Below, one piece after another: positions 32,010 through 41,745 of a stretch of DNA of 64,000 nt. Within the stretch, counting starts at the first letter, position 1, and each line of letters opens with the position of its first letter. This DNA comes from Ostrinia nubilalis (taxonomy: Eukaryota; Arthropoda; Insecta; Lepidoptera; Crambidae). Location: NCBI RefSeq assembly GCF_963855985.1, contig NC_087093.1, positions 4,099,501 to 4,163,500 of the forward strand, in the 5' to 3' direction. Position numbers and translations under genes: made by a program. The notes under the pieces were generated by a model. It did no database searches. It was not told the origin of the DNA and saw nothing but the letters and a program-made list of their open reading frames with translations.

Positions 32010-34943
32010 ATGCAAAACTTTGAAGAAATAGGCCTTGAATTGGATTCATTGTCGGTTGCACGAGTGGTGACCTGTGATGTAGACGAGCTGAAACAACATA
32101 TCTCCGTAAACAAACGCTCCTTAAATATAATTACTCAAAACGTTCGCAGCATAAATTGCAATATGCCTAATTTTTCTACCCTTCTCCATAGGTCTGATCT
32201 AGCGTGGGACATAATGGTGTTGTCTGAATGCTGGCTTACCTTGGGTAATCCCATCCCTGAAATTGAAAACTATGAACACGCTTGCACTACTGGGCATAGG
32301 ACGCAAAACGAAGGTGTAGTCATTTACTACAATAAACACCTAAACGTAACAATTGAAGAGCCCCATGTAGAAGATGCCAATTGTCTTATTTTAAAATTGA
32401 ACCACGAGACCTGCGTCATTGGAATTTACCGGCCACCTAGAAGTGATACTAGTAACTTTATAGACTCCATTGACTCAGTTCTGTCAAAGCTAAGTAACTA
32501 TAAAAATATAGTCCTGTGCGGCGATATTAATATTGACATACGTCCGGATGGTAATGATAGTCGCTCACAGGACTACCTAAATCTTCTGGCGAGTCATCGT
32601 ATGCTACCCGCTCATTCTGAACCCACTCACGGCCGAACGTGTCTTGACCATATCATCGCTAAAACGAAGCTTGAAGCGTCTTGTTTTGTAATTGAATCGT
32701 CTATTACTGATCATTACACAGTTGCTCTTAATCTTACTTTCAAATCAGATATCTTATTTAAGACAAATGTAGTCAACCGTATTAATTTTGAAGTTCTAGA
32801 CAAAACCGTCGAAGACTTAGACTTTACACGGATCCTTGAATCTTCAGATGCTAATCTTGCAGCGAATATACTAGTATCAAGTTTATCAGAGGCCGTTAAA
32901 GAGAGTATCAGACAACACTGGACCCCGAAAAGAAAAATGATAAGCAAACCGTGGATAACTACAGGTCTGTTGCGTTGTATGAGGAACAGAGACAACTTGC
33001 ATAAAAAATCTAAAAAACATCCTGAAAATGAAGTTCTCAAGTTGACCTATAAGCGCTACCGAAGTTTTTGTTCTTCTACCCTAAAAAAAGCTAAGCGACT
33101 GTACGAAAAACAAGAGATAGACCGAGTACAAAATAACAAGAAGCTACTATGGGAGACGATCAAAACAATAAGCGGTTCTAAACGTATTGCTGACCATTCA
33201 TCGCTCCTCGTTTCTCCGCAGAATCCCCAACAGAGCCTTGATTTTGTCAACAATTTTTTCGTAAACGTCGGTAAAAAATACGCAGAGAAGATCGACACTA
33301 ATGTTCCCTTAAATTACGATGATATCGACTCGTTCCCTTCGCCTGTAGGCTCCTTTGTTCTGGCCCCTGTAGACGACTCTGAGGTTATGCAGATCATAAT
33401 TGGTCTGAGGGAGAAATGTGCTGTGGGAATTGATTTGATTTCTAGTAAAATAGTCAAAAGATACGCTAACTTCCTGGTTACTCCAATCACTCATATCTGC
33501 AATTTAGCAATGTCAAACGGGGTGTTTCCTGCGGTGTTCAAGGTGGGACTTATTAAGCCAGTACACAAGAGCGGAGAGAGGGACCGTGTCGATAATTATA
33601 GACCCATCTCAATTTTACCGACTCTATCAAAGATCCTGGAAAGATTGGTTAATAAGAGACTTGTTGAGTTTCTGGAGTCAAATAGCCTTTTATCTCCTTC
33701 TCAGTACGGCTTCCGAAAGGGAAGGTCTACAAATGATGCTGTCCACGAACTTATTCATTCCATTGTAACTTACCTTGATGATCATAGGAAGCCTCTGGTG
33801 ATATTCCTTGATCTTGCGAAAGCATTCGACACGGTCTCGATTCCTCGTCTCTTGAATAAGCTGGAAAAGGTGGGGGTAAGAGGTATTCCCCTTAAATTTT
33901 TTGAGGACTATTTAAATAATAGGACTCAGAGAGTGAAAATAGATGATTGGTTTAGTGGAGATGCTGGTGTCACGTATGGGGTGCCGCAGGGCAGCATATT
34001 AGGTCCTACACTGTTTCTAGTGTATATTAATGACCTATGCCAATATCAACTCAACGGGGGTAGTGTCTTTACTTTTGCTGACGACACAGCCCTATTTTTC
34101 AGCGGAGACTCCTGGGATGACACCTTTAACAACGCCCAAATGGGATTTGACGGGGTAAATAATTGGCTGAGGCACAACCTACTCACACTGAATGTCACTA
34201 AGACGAAATATGTAGCATTTGCGTTCAGATCCAGCCTTCTTCCTTCGCAAGTATTCTCAATTACAGCCCATGGGTGCAGCCCACAACCTCCAGTAGCGCA
34301 GTGTCTCTGCCCAGTGGTACAGCGTACGGAGTCCATGAGATACCTCGGAGTCATAATAGACCAAACTCTTGCCTTTAAGTCTCATATTGACACCCTTACT
34401 TCAAGGCTACGTAAGCTTATTTACGTCTTCAAAACTTTAAAAAACGTGGCTAGCCGAGGTGTTATAAGGGCAGTTTATTGTGCACTAGGACATTCTTTAT
34501 TAGAATACTGTGTCTCAGCATGGGGTGGTGCTGCCAAGTCTCATATATTGGGTCTCGAAAGGGCTCAACGTGCCCTTCTTAAGGTGGCAGCTGGGTTACC
34601 CTTCCGTTATCCTACCGTAGAACTTTACAAGAACTGGAACGTACTCACAGTTAGGAAAACTTTCATTCTCAATATCATCTTAAAAAAACACACCCAGACA
34701 GAGTATGACCCCGAGCTACTAAAGGGTAAGCGGCGAAAAGATAAAGTTTGTCCACCTTCGAAGCTAAATACCTCCTTCTCACATAAATTCTTCTGCTTCC
34801 TCGGCCCTTACTTATACAACAAAATAAACGGTAAACTTGACATTTATCCGCTCCCCAAGTCTAGCTGCAAAAAACTGGTCATAAAGTACCTCAATACATT
34901 AGACTATGAGGATACTGAAAAAATTCTACATCCGCTTATCTAG
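32010..34943 (+). CDS. LINE C ORF2: endonuclease-reverse transcriptase, intact
   Basis: The protein has 977 residues from the first ATG (32010); three codons upstream are also open but lack ATG. The endonuclease (about residues 30-235) has TQNVRSIN, VLSECWL, IGIYRPPR, LCGDINIDI and SITDHYTVAL, covering the Asn, Glu, Asp and His catalytic positions. The RT (about 480-760) has DNYRPISILPTLSKILERL, YGFRKGRSTNDA, FLDLAKAFDTV, YGVPQGSILGPTLF and the catalytic FADDTALFF. A long C-terminal region follows with LLTLNVTKTKYVAFA and SLLEYCVSAWGGA. No RNase H domain is seen, as usual for Jockey/CR1-type LINEs. It would nick DNA and prime reverse transcription at the target. No stop or frameshift is visible. 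Confidence 0.9.
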   Translation: MQNFEEIGLELDSLSVARVVTCDVDELKQHISVNKRSLNIITQNVRSINCNMPNFSTLLHRSDLAWDIMVLSECWLTLGNPIPEIENYEHACTTGHRTQNEGVVIYYNKHLNVTIEEPHVEDANCLILKLNHETCVIGIYRPPRSDTSNFIDSIDSVLSKLSNYKNIVLCGDINIDIRPDGNDSRSQDYLNLLASHRMLPAHSEPTHGRTCLDHIIAKTKLEASCFVIESSITDHYTVALNLTFKSDILFKTNVVNRINFEVLDKTVEDLDFTRILESSDANLAANILVSSLSEAVKESIRQHWTPKRKMISKPWITTGLLRCMRNRDNLHKKSKKHPENEVLKLTYKRYRSFCSSTLKKAKRLYEKQEIDRVQNNKKLLWETIKTISGSKRIADHSSLLVSPQNPQQSLDFVNNFFVNVGKKYAEKIDTNVPLNYDDIDSFPSPVGSFVLAPVDDSEVMQIIIGLREKCAVGIDLISSKIVKRYANFLVTPITHICNLAMSNGVFPAVFKVGLIKPVHKSGERDRVDNYRPISILPTLSKILERLVNKRLVEFLESNSLLSPSQYGFRKGRSTNDAVHELIHSIVTYLDDHRKPLVIFLDLAKAFDTVSIPRLLNKLEKVGVRGIPLKFFEDYLNNRTQRVKIDDWFSGDAGVTYGVPQGSILGPTLFLVYINDLCQYQLNGGSVFTFADDTALFFSGDSWDDTFNNAQMGFDGVNNWLRHNLLTLNVTKTKYVAFAFRSSLLPSQVFSITAHGCSPQPPVAQCLCPVVQRTESMRYLGVIIDQTLAFKSHIDTLTSRLRKLIYVFKTLKNVASRGVIRAVYCALGHSLLEYCVSAWGGAAKSHILGLERAQRALLKVAAGLPFRYPTVELYKNWNVLTVRKTFILNIILKKHTQTEYDPELLKGKRRKDKVCPPSKLNTSFSHKFFCFLGPYLYNKINGKLDIYPLPKSSCKKLVIKYLNTLDYEDTEKILHPLI

Positions 34944-34955
34944 GAGTATCAAATA

Positions 34956-35390
34956 CTAGTTTTTGCCCGCGGTCTCAACCGCGTGAAACTTGGTTTGTCA
35001 CAGATCACCATAAATTATAGCCTTTATGTTATGTTATTCGTAGTAAAGCTAGTAGTTATAAACTACTAGCTTTCCGCCCGCGGCTTCGCCCGCGTCGAGT
35101 TTTGTCTGTCACAGAAATTGTCGCGCGCGTCCCTGTTTCAAAAACTGGGATAGTAACTGTCCTATGTTCTTTCCCGGGACTTAAACTGTCTCTATGCCGG
35201 ATTTCGTCAAGATCGGTTCATTGTTTTGGGCGTGAAAGAAAGACATACAGACATTCAGACAGAGTTACTTTCGCATTTATAATATTAGTATAGATAATAC
35301 TGTAAGGTTTCACCAAAATTAGTTCATTAGTTTTTGCGTGAAAAAGTAACAAACATCCGGACATCCATTCAAACTTACGCATTTATAATA
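34956..35390 (-). mobile_element. Helitron pair, one nested in another, in the LINE C 3' UTR
   Basis: On the minus strand an inner copy runs from TCTATACTAATATTATAAA (35294) to GCCGCGGGCGGAAAG then CTAG (35069-35066), with A/T flanks. Its neighbours on both sides (ending CTAG at 34956-34959, beginning degenerately near 35390) form an older outer copy. Both are short and non-coding. The 3' hairpin is clear in both. Confidence 0.65.
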
Positions 35391-37812
35391 GGTATTTGTG
35401 TGTAAATGCTTTAGGTAAATTTCACCTTCACATCCTTATTCGCCCGAGTGTACAGACACGCGCTTCCATCCTTCCTTCCATAACTCATATAAGTCTTTCC
35501 CTCATTCACATACACAACACATACACGACCAAACAGGCTACACTTACACATCCACTAGCACACTCACACTTTCACACTCACAGTCATATTTTCACACTCA
35601 TTCATTTAATTTTTGTTACCGCATGCATTTTTAATTTATTTTTGTTACCAGCTTTTTCTTGCGGCACTGCCCGCGTATTATTGATTATAGATATTTAATA
35701 ATTAGTATTAGAGCATATTACATTAAGCTGTTCTGTTATCTTTATAATAATACTGTCAAGTAACAACAAATTCGTCCTATGGCTTTTCGAATAGATGTGT
35801 AAAGTAACAGGCAAACATCAATTTGTTTTCGCAAACTCGCACTTAAGGGTCTTACCGCTATACTACCATATAATATTCCACGGGTGGGGGCCTGGTGACC
35901 TGTAGAACAGGTTTTAAACAAAACCTATTTCAGGCACCAGTCCCACACAAACTTAGTATTAAGTACCTATAGCGTAATGTATTTTTTTTTACCAAATGTA
36001 ATTTAACCTAAGTTTGTGAGGGGAAATAAATGATTTATTTATTTATTATTTATTATTATTATTTATCTCCCTGGGCATTTGTTTTCAGCGATCTGATAGT
36101 TTTCAAAATGACGTCTTCGCTGACCGTTTGAATAGTAAATGGGGCGGCACCACGGTTGTATCTATGTAGCTCAAAGTATGTCAGTTGTGATATTGATATA
36201 TTATTCTCACCGGGTACATTTAGAAAGTGCGTGTTTATTAAGTTTGGATCACATAATGATGGAGGGAAATCAGTGGACTCCTTTTTGTTGGTTAACACAG
36301 AGCTCTTGAGATTTTTCCATAGCTTTTTTGGGTTACTGAGGCTGCCACTTATATGAGTGTTAAAGAAACTCTTTTTCTCCCGCTCGATTGCTTCTAGCAC
36401 TATGCGCTTCATTGTAATGTAGCTGTTCTTGAGTACAGATGTTTTATGTAATTTGTATTTTTTGTGGTAGGAGTCTCTCAACTGCATCATTTGTTTAATT
36501 GTGTCAGTTATCCAAGGGTGTGGAGGGTGCTTAAATTTACGCTTTTTGACGGGAGCATGGAGATCCATTAGTCCTACCACACAATCAGTGAAGGCAGCAA
36601 CTAGATTGTTTACCCCATCGATTCTTCCAAAGTTATACCAGTTGATTGCTTTCAAGTCAGCATTCATTTGTTCATGGAGTATATCTTTAAGCGGTCTGTA
36701 TGTCACCCAGTATGGTTTTGGTTTATCCTTCCTTACCTTGAGCTCCGCCAACAACATAGCATGGGCGCCCAGGTCAGGAGAATGCCTCACTGTCACCTGA
36801 AGAGCCCGAATGTCAGTGCATATTAGGTCTATCAGTGTACTGCTGTGGTCGGTATGATGTGTGGGTTCCAATACTATTTGCTCAAGGCTAAGGGTATGAA
36901 TGAAGCGTGTAAACTCCCTGCATTTGCAATGGTTTTCGTCTAGGAGATTAATATTAAAGTCGCCCACTAACACCAGCCCATCGCATTTAGGAAAAGATGT
37001 AATGGATTCGGAGATTGCATCTAAAAATGTACCCACATCCTGCCATGGTGGTCTGTAGGCTGTGCCGACTACTATGACCTGGTTGCGAAGGCGTAAGGAT
37101 ATCCACATCTGCTCAACAGACCCAGCAGTGTCAGGGTGAGGACATGGCCTTACATTAAGACCTCTCCGTATATAAAATCCTATACCACCTCCGCGTCCCC
37201 CTCGGATGTGAATTGGTCTGGGGGTGTGTTTCAGCCGATAGCCACTCAGTTTCGGAGCCACATCATCCTCCCCCGCTCTAAGCCAGGTTTCGTTTATGGC
37301 CATAATGTCCGGGGCAAGTTCCTCAATTGCAATAATAAATTCCTCATGTCTAGTATTCAGAGACCCCGCATTAAATAGACCCACAAGTAAATTTTTCTTT
37401 AACCCAAGGCCTGTTGATTTAGTAGGTTATGTAAAAGCTGGCCCACAGTCAAGCGAGAAAACAAACAATCATATTTGTGGTAATTAGTAGTAGCAATGGC
37501 ATCCGCAACATCAATGTAAATACAATTATGTTCTTTGTGTTCAATATAATATACTGGCATTAAACAATCACAATAATCACAATGCATTTCATTCTTACTT
37601 CCGTTATATAACAGCATGTTTATGCGACTTAAAACAAAATTTGGAGCAAGTTGATAAAAGACTAATATGATTAAATAAATAGGGAACATTGACAATACAG
37701 AGGTAAGCAATCCATTTAGCAGAATGGCGTTGAGATGTTTAATTATTATATCTAAGGCAAACCTTATTATAACAGTACTAAATTTACATTTACAGGGACC
37801 CGCGACTGTTAG

Positions 37813-39003
37813 TCATATGCTTGGCGAGCCGAAAACCGTGTCAAGGTCGACCAGGGTGCGAATTTGGTACACCTGCGCACCATCACTCTTACGAGCAAAA
37901 ATGCGACCCCGTCTCGTCCAAGAGTATCTCCACTGAAGCCGATGACACTCCTCGCGCACCCGGTAGAATAGCTGGCGATTGAAGCGAGTCAGGCGCTCGT
38001 TGATGTACACCCGGCCGCCGCCCTCGCCCGTAGCGCCACGACGCACGCGCGCGGCCCGCAGCAGGTCGTCGCGCAGCTGGCGGCGCGCCAGGCGCACCAC
38101 CACGCGGCGCGGGCGGGCCCCGCCGGTCTCGGCCGGGGGCGCACCCACGCGCTCCGCGAACACGACGTCCCGCTCCTCCAGGGTCACCCCGAGGCGGCCG
38201 GCGAGCACAGCGACGTCGTGAAAGACGTTCCCGCCCCTCTCGTCCGGCAGGCCGCCGATCTCCAGGTCCGCGAGGAGCGCGTCCTGGTCGCGGTCGTTGA
38301 GCTCCAGCTTCAGCTCGGCGACGGTCCGCTCCAGCGCCGCGACGACTCCCGACCCGGCGCCGGTGCCCGCCTCCGTCTGCACGCGCCCCACCGCCTCCAG
38401 CCTCTTCTCGACCTCGTCCAGGCGCTCCGCGTTCGCGTGCCCGACGCCCGTGAGGCAGACCTCGATGGTGTCCATCCGCTTGTCCAGAGCGCTCGTGCGG
38501 CTCTCGCAGCGGTCCAATCTGCCGGACAGTGCCGACACCTCATCCTTCAGTGCGCCCATTTGCTCCCTCAACGCCTGGAGCTCGGAAGTAAAAACCTCCC
38601 TGAAATGTCTGATTTCAAATGTGAGTGCCTGGATATCTGACACCTCGATGGTTACATTTAGCGCGGTGTCATTGAGGCCGCCGCGCCCCTGCTCCGGCAG
38701 GGTGGTGTCGAGCTGCATGGGGCTGAGCTCAGAGGCGCCGCGTCGCTGCGTGACATGTTCAGGCGAAGCTCGAACCGGCGTATTTGTGTTGTCCGTCTTG
38801 GGCTGCCGGCTCTTACACGAGACGCATTTCCAGCTGGCCCGGTGGTCCCCGGTCAGCGTGTTGTAAAAGCGCTGCTCGGATACTCCAGCGCATTCTAAGT
38901 CATATGAGTCCCGGCACAGACTGCAAACCAGGAACCTCCGGTCCTCGATTTTCTTAAGGCAGCCACTGCAGTTCTTAATGCATTTCTTTCCCTTTGGCGA
39001 CAT
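37813..39003 (-). CDS. LINE B ORF1: zinc-finger nucleic-acid-binding protein
   Basis: A 396-residue protein starting at ATG 39003-39001. The N-terminal finger has CSGC, CSLC, DLECAGVSEQRF and CVSC, parallel to LINE A ORF1. A coiled-coil region follows (about 135-260, LREQMGALKDEVSALSGRLD), then an RNA-binding-type region (ARPRRVVVRLARRQLRDDLL) and the FP-like C-terminus (RLTRFNRQLFYRVREE and RYSWTRRGRIFARK). The 38000-38500 part is strongly GC-rich, unlike everything around it, and gives long spurious frames on both strands. The frame is intact. It lies about 420 bp upstream of ORF2. Confidence 0.8.
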   Translation of the reverse strand: MSPKGKKCIKNCSGCLKKIEDRRFLVCSLCRDSYDLECAGVSEQRFYNTLTGDHRASWKCVSCKSRQPKTDNTNTPVRASPEHVTQRRGASELSPMQLDTTLPEQGRGGLNDTALNVTIEVSDIQALTFEIRHFREVFTSELQALREQMGALKDEVSALSGRLDRCESRTSALDKRMDTIEVCLTGVGHANAERLDEVEKRLEAVGRVQTEAGTGAGSGVVAALERTVAELKLELNDRDQDALLADLEIGGLPDERGGNVFHDVAVLAGRLGVTLEERDVVFAERVGAPPAETGGARPRRVVVRLARRQLRDDLLRAARVRRGATGEGGGRVYINERLTRFNRQLFYRVREECHRLQWRYSWTRRGRIFARKSDGAQVYQIRTLVDLDTVFGSPSI

Positions 39004-39084
39004 TCTGTTCTGAGTATCGAGTTACAAATACGAAAGAAAAAAAAAATTTAAAAAAAATAAAAAACAAAAAATATTTTAGTATTC

Positions 39085-39146
39085 GGATTTGAACCCACAG
39101 TCCCTACGTCAGTGCGCGCCAGTCTTACGGCTATCCAACCGCGCCA
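39085..39146 (-). promoter_or_regulatory. tRNA-like box A/box B in the LINE B 5' UTR
   Basis: Minus strand: TGGCGCGGTTGG at 39146-39135 resembles box A (one mismatch), and GGTTCAAATCC at 39095-39085 fits box B perfectly. It lies about 80 bp upstream of ORF1 on the same strand, the same place as in LINE A although the sequences differ. A full cloverleaf is not obvious. Confidence 0.55.
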
Positions 39147-39480
39147 CCGTGTCACGTGAGTTGTGAGCGAAATTTGACACTTGTGAATTGGCACGGACGG
39201 TCGTTGAACCGGTCAGCTGTCGAGTTCAATGTACCCGACACGACACACAAAATAAATGTTTGCACCGAACACTGTAGGTACACCTGTTTAATGTCTCACA
39301 GTCGCAATTTTCCTGCACTACAAGTGTTGCTCTTATGTGTGACACGACCACAACAGCTCAGGGAATGCACTGACACACAATTAGGACGATAACTTGCGTT
39401 TGTTTATTTTTAAAATGCCAAACACAGTGGAGCAGACGTAAACGCGGCTGTCACGGTTACCGCCCCCCGCGCACCCCAGT

Positions 39481-40016
39481 AATACGAAGCTTCAAACTTT
39501 CAGAGAGCCAAAAACAGCCATGCGGCTTGCAAAGGTTGCTCTCACCGTAAGGTTAGCGCTCCAACTTCTTAAGCTTATAAAAAGGCGAAGGAACGTCCAT
39601 TTAAATAAATCTTGTAATAGTGGTTTCATGTGTTCCTTGACAATTGATTTGGCTTAAAAAAAGTTATATGAAAACGTAGAATTCCTTTAAAATTGCGATT
39701 AATTGACTCACGAAATAGCGTACATATTATTTTTCGTGTGTCCCCTATTTCGTGACACTACCGATTCAAAGATATTATGGATAACATTTTGATGCTTGGT
39801 TTTTAAATAATTATTTATGATAATTTAAATGTAAGTTATTATATTAAGTATCAGTTAACAAATCAAAATATTATACTAGACACATTATTTCTTATGAATA
39901 TTAAATTTCAGGTAAGTAATATCGTCAATTTCACATAATTATTTTATTGTAAATTTTTATTATAGTTTTTAAATTCATTAAACCCTTAATCATTATTAAA
40001 ATATCCTAACTGTATG
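39481..40016. other. Receptor intron, AT-rich, no recognisable feature
   Basis: Sequence between the 5' end of LINE B and the hAT element. Nothing beyond low-complexity AT is seen. Confidence 0.35.
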
Positions 40017-40459
40017 CATAAAACTAGAGATGAAACGGATAGTTGTTTGGCCGGATATCCGGTATCCGGTATCCGGCCAAACAACTATCCGTTAGCTAGG
40101 CCGGATAGCCGGATATCCGGCGGCCGGATAGTTGGCCCATTGTCTCGTTTCCTATCGTGACGAGTTTAGCGCCGCACAGGTGCTTCGAACGCGATCAGTG
40201 GGTCTATTAGTAGACTAGACTAGTCACACTTTTCGAAAATCGAATCTGTCCGAATAGAATGTCAGATTTTGTCACTTGTCTAGGGGGCAGATCAATTCGA
40301 GCGATTTCGGTTGCTATCGTGAGTGTGTGATTGAATAGCGAAAATTAAATTAGTTTACTTGCTGCGTAATCTGACTGAACTGCATGCATCATGTCATCAA
40401 ACCATCAGTGAAAAAAAGACCGGCAATATTTCGACATTAACAGATAATATTATTTACTA

Positions 40460-41427
40460 CAGGGTGGCCCAGAAGAAAATTAACTTTTGAAAATTTAATG
40501 AAACGAAAACTGTACATTTTTGTAGAACTTTAACTATTGCAATTTAAAGGAAATTTAGTGCAATTTATTTTAAAATTTACTTCCTTTTATAAATTTTATC
40601 GTACATTATTTATTTATTTATTTATTTATTTATGTTTCCCTTGACGTTTACAACATTCGGTCAACAAACATCAAAATTTTGGAAAACTTTCGTTAGAGTT
40701 ACCTCGAAATGGATTCAGGATGGATGAATTCTGCAGAGTTTTTGGATTATTAGAGTATACTCTGCTCATAAGGTAACCCCGCAAAAAGAAGTCTGCTGGA
40801 ATGAGATTAGCGCTTCTCAGAGGCAGTGAGATTTCATCCCTGCTTAATTGGTTTGTTGCATTGAAAGCATGATTAATTTTTGAGAATGCTATACTGGTAG
40901 GCTGAAAAGCTTTTTGATTTTTAAAGCTGCAAGATTCGCAAGGCTATGACCGGAGCACTTGGTTTCACCAAGATGGGGCTACATGTCACACTTCAAATGA
41001 GAGCATTTAGATAGTAAGAGACATGTCATTGTTCCCACAAAAAAATAATTTCAGGCAGGGGTGACATCTCCTGGCCACCAGGAAGCCCTGATCTCACTCC
41101 AGAAAATTCTTTTTTGTGGTGTTACATTAACAATAGAGTATACTTTTATAATCCAACAAACATGCAGCAACTGAAGCTGAGCATTCGGCAAAAAATTGAA
41201 AATAGGTTTCGAGGTAATTCTAACGAACGCATTTCAAGATTTTGATGTATGTTGATCGAATGTTGTAAGCGTCAAGGAAATCTCCTGGGCGATGTAGTTT
41301 AATAAAGGTAAATTTAAAAATAAATTGCATTAAATTTCCTTCAAATTGCAATAGTTAAGTTCCATAAAAAATTACAGTTTTGGTTTCCTTCAATTTTCAA
41401 AAGTGAATTTTCTTCTGTGCCACCCTG
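40460..41427 (+). mobile_element. Mariner/IS630-type element nested in the hAT
   Basis: CAGGGTGGCCCAGAAGAAAA at 40460 is mirrored at 41427, with TA at 40458-40459 and 41428-41429. Just inside the ends, 40632-40715 is also an inverted relative of 41205-41275. It contains a decayed transposase. A TTTA array lies at about 40609-40633. Confidence 0.75.
40740..41290 (+). pseudogene. Decayed mariner-type transposase
   Basis: From 40960 the reading is WFHQDGATCHTSNESI then a stop; WFQQDGATCHT is the hallmark around the second catalytic Asp of mariner/IS630 transposases in insects. Further frames retain TSPGH.EALISL near 41060-41100 and IIQQTCSN near 41150, consistent with the segment leading to the third acidic residue. 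Several frameshifts and stops are present. The N-terminal DNA-binding part is not recognisable. Confidence 0.65.
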
Positions 41428-41745
41428 TATTTATGTATTCGTCATTAGAGTGAATAGCCCAGAAAAAGAAATAAGTTTTTTGAAGAATGGCTTTTTTGTA
41501 ACTTTTTGGACTTTAAATAAAAGCCGTCATTATTATAAGCCATTTTATTGATATTTACCTCAAAGATTAATGTTTTTCATTTTATTAATAGGAAATTGTC
41601 GTAGTTTTTTAATATCCGGTATCCGGCCGGATAGTGAGTTACTATCCGGTATCCGGCCGGATAGTAAATTTAGGCCGGATATCCGGCCTACCGGATAGTT
41701 GCCGGATATCCGTTTCATCTCTACATAAAACCTTATCCCGAAATA

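Larger units (their letters stand above)
30378..36064 (+). mobile_element. LINE C: full-length, apparently intact Jockey-group LINE
   Basis: It has a core promoter at its first base, ORF1 (30580-31593), ORF2 (32010-34943), a 3' UTR with Helitron insertions and an AT-rich ATT/TTTA tail (36023-36064). ATCTC is repeated at 30373-30377 and 36065-36069 and is the target duplication, confirmed because the interrupted LINE B frame is restored. Both ORFs are open. A Helitron 12 bp after the ORF2 stop shows the copy is not brand new, but no coding lesion is visible. Confidence 0.85.
28863..37394 (-). pseudogene. LINE B ORF2, interrupted by LINE C and one frameshift
   Basis: The endonuclease part (about 37394-36065) shows GLFNAGSLNTRHEEF, DIMAINETWL, GTAYRPPW and VGDFNINLL. 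LINE C then breaks the RT just after its entry segment; the frame resumes at 30377 with GISLDMLLLTLPHSLEAI, PISLLPCLSKVLERIV, LLLDFSRAFDTI, GVPQGSILGP and the catalytic LYADDLQLY. The frame is continuous across LINE C when one ATCTC duplication is counted. A second lesion, a shift in an A/T run near 29535, leads to the C-terminal piece (29489-28863) ending LLDLQRI. Apart from these two lesions ORF2 looks intact. No ATG was found at its beginning near 37394, so its start is unsettled. Confidence 0.85.
28850..39480 (-). mobile_element. LINE B: near-full-length LINE split by LINE C
   Basis: Minus-strand order: GC-rich 5' end near 39480, tRNA-like segment (39146-39085), ORF1 (39003-37813), ORF2 from about 37394 to 36065, then LINE C, then the rest of ORF2 (30377-28863) and a tail of GAATCT hexamers (28850-28871). 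The architecture is that of LINE A, but the tail unit and sequence differ, so it is a separate family. It lies inside the 17.4-kb receptor intron, opposite in strand to LINE C and the same strand as the receptor. Confidence 0.8.
40025..41723. mobile_element. hAT element, 1.70 kb, perfect 8-bp TSD
   Basis: The ends are TAGAGATGAAACGGATA at 40025 and the complement ending at 41723. CATAAAAC is duplicated exactly at 40017-40024 and 41724-41731. GGATATCCGG-type palindromic words are crowded near both ends, likely binding sites. The only coding remnant is of mariner type and comes from a nested element, so the hAT is non-autonomous. Confidence 0.85.

Noticed and set aside
37979..38866. Long plus- and minus-strand frames over the GC-rich part of LINE B ORF1
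   Set aside because: GC-rich DNA has few stops. They have no recognisable domains and overlap the clear ORF1 frame.
39075..39150. A functional tRNA gene at the box A/B words of LINE B
   Set aside because: The cloverleaf is incomplete and the segment is joined to a LINE 5' UTR.
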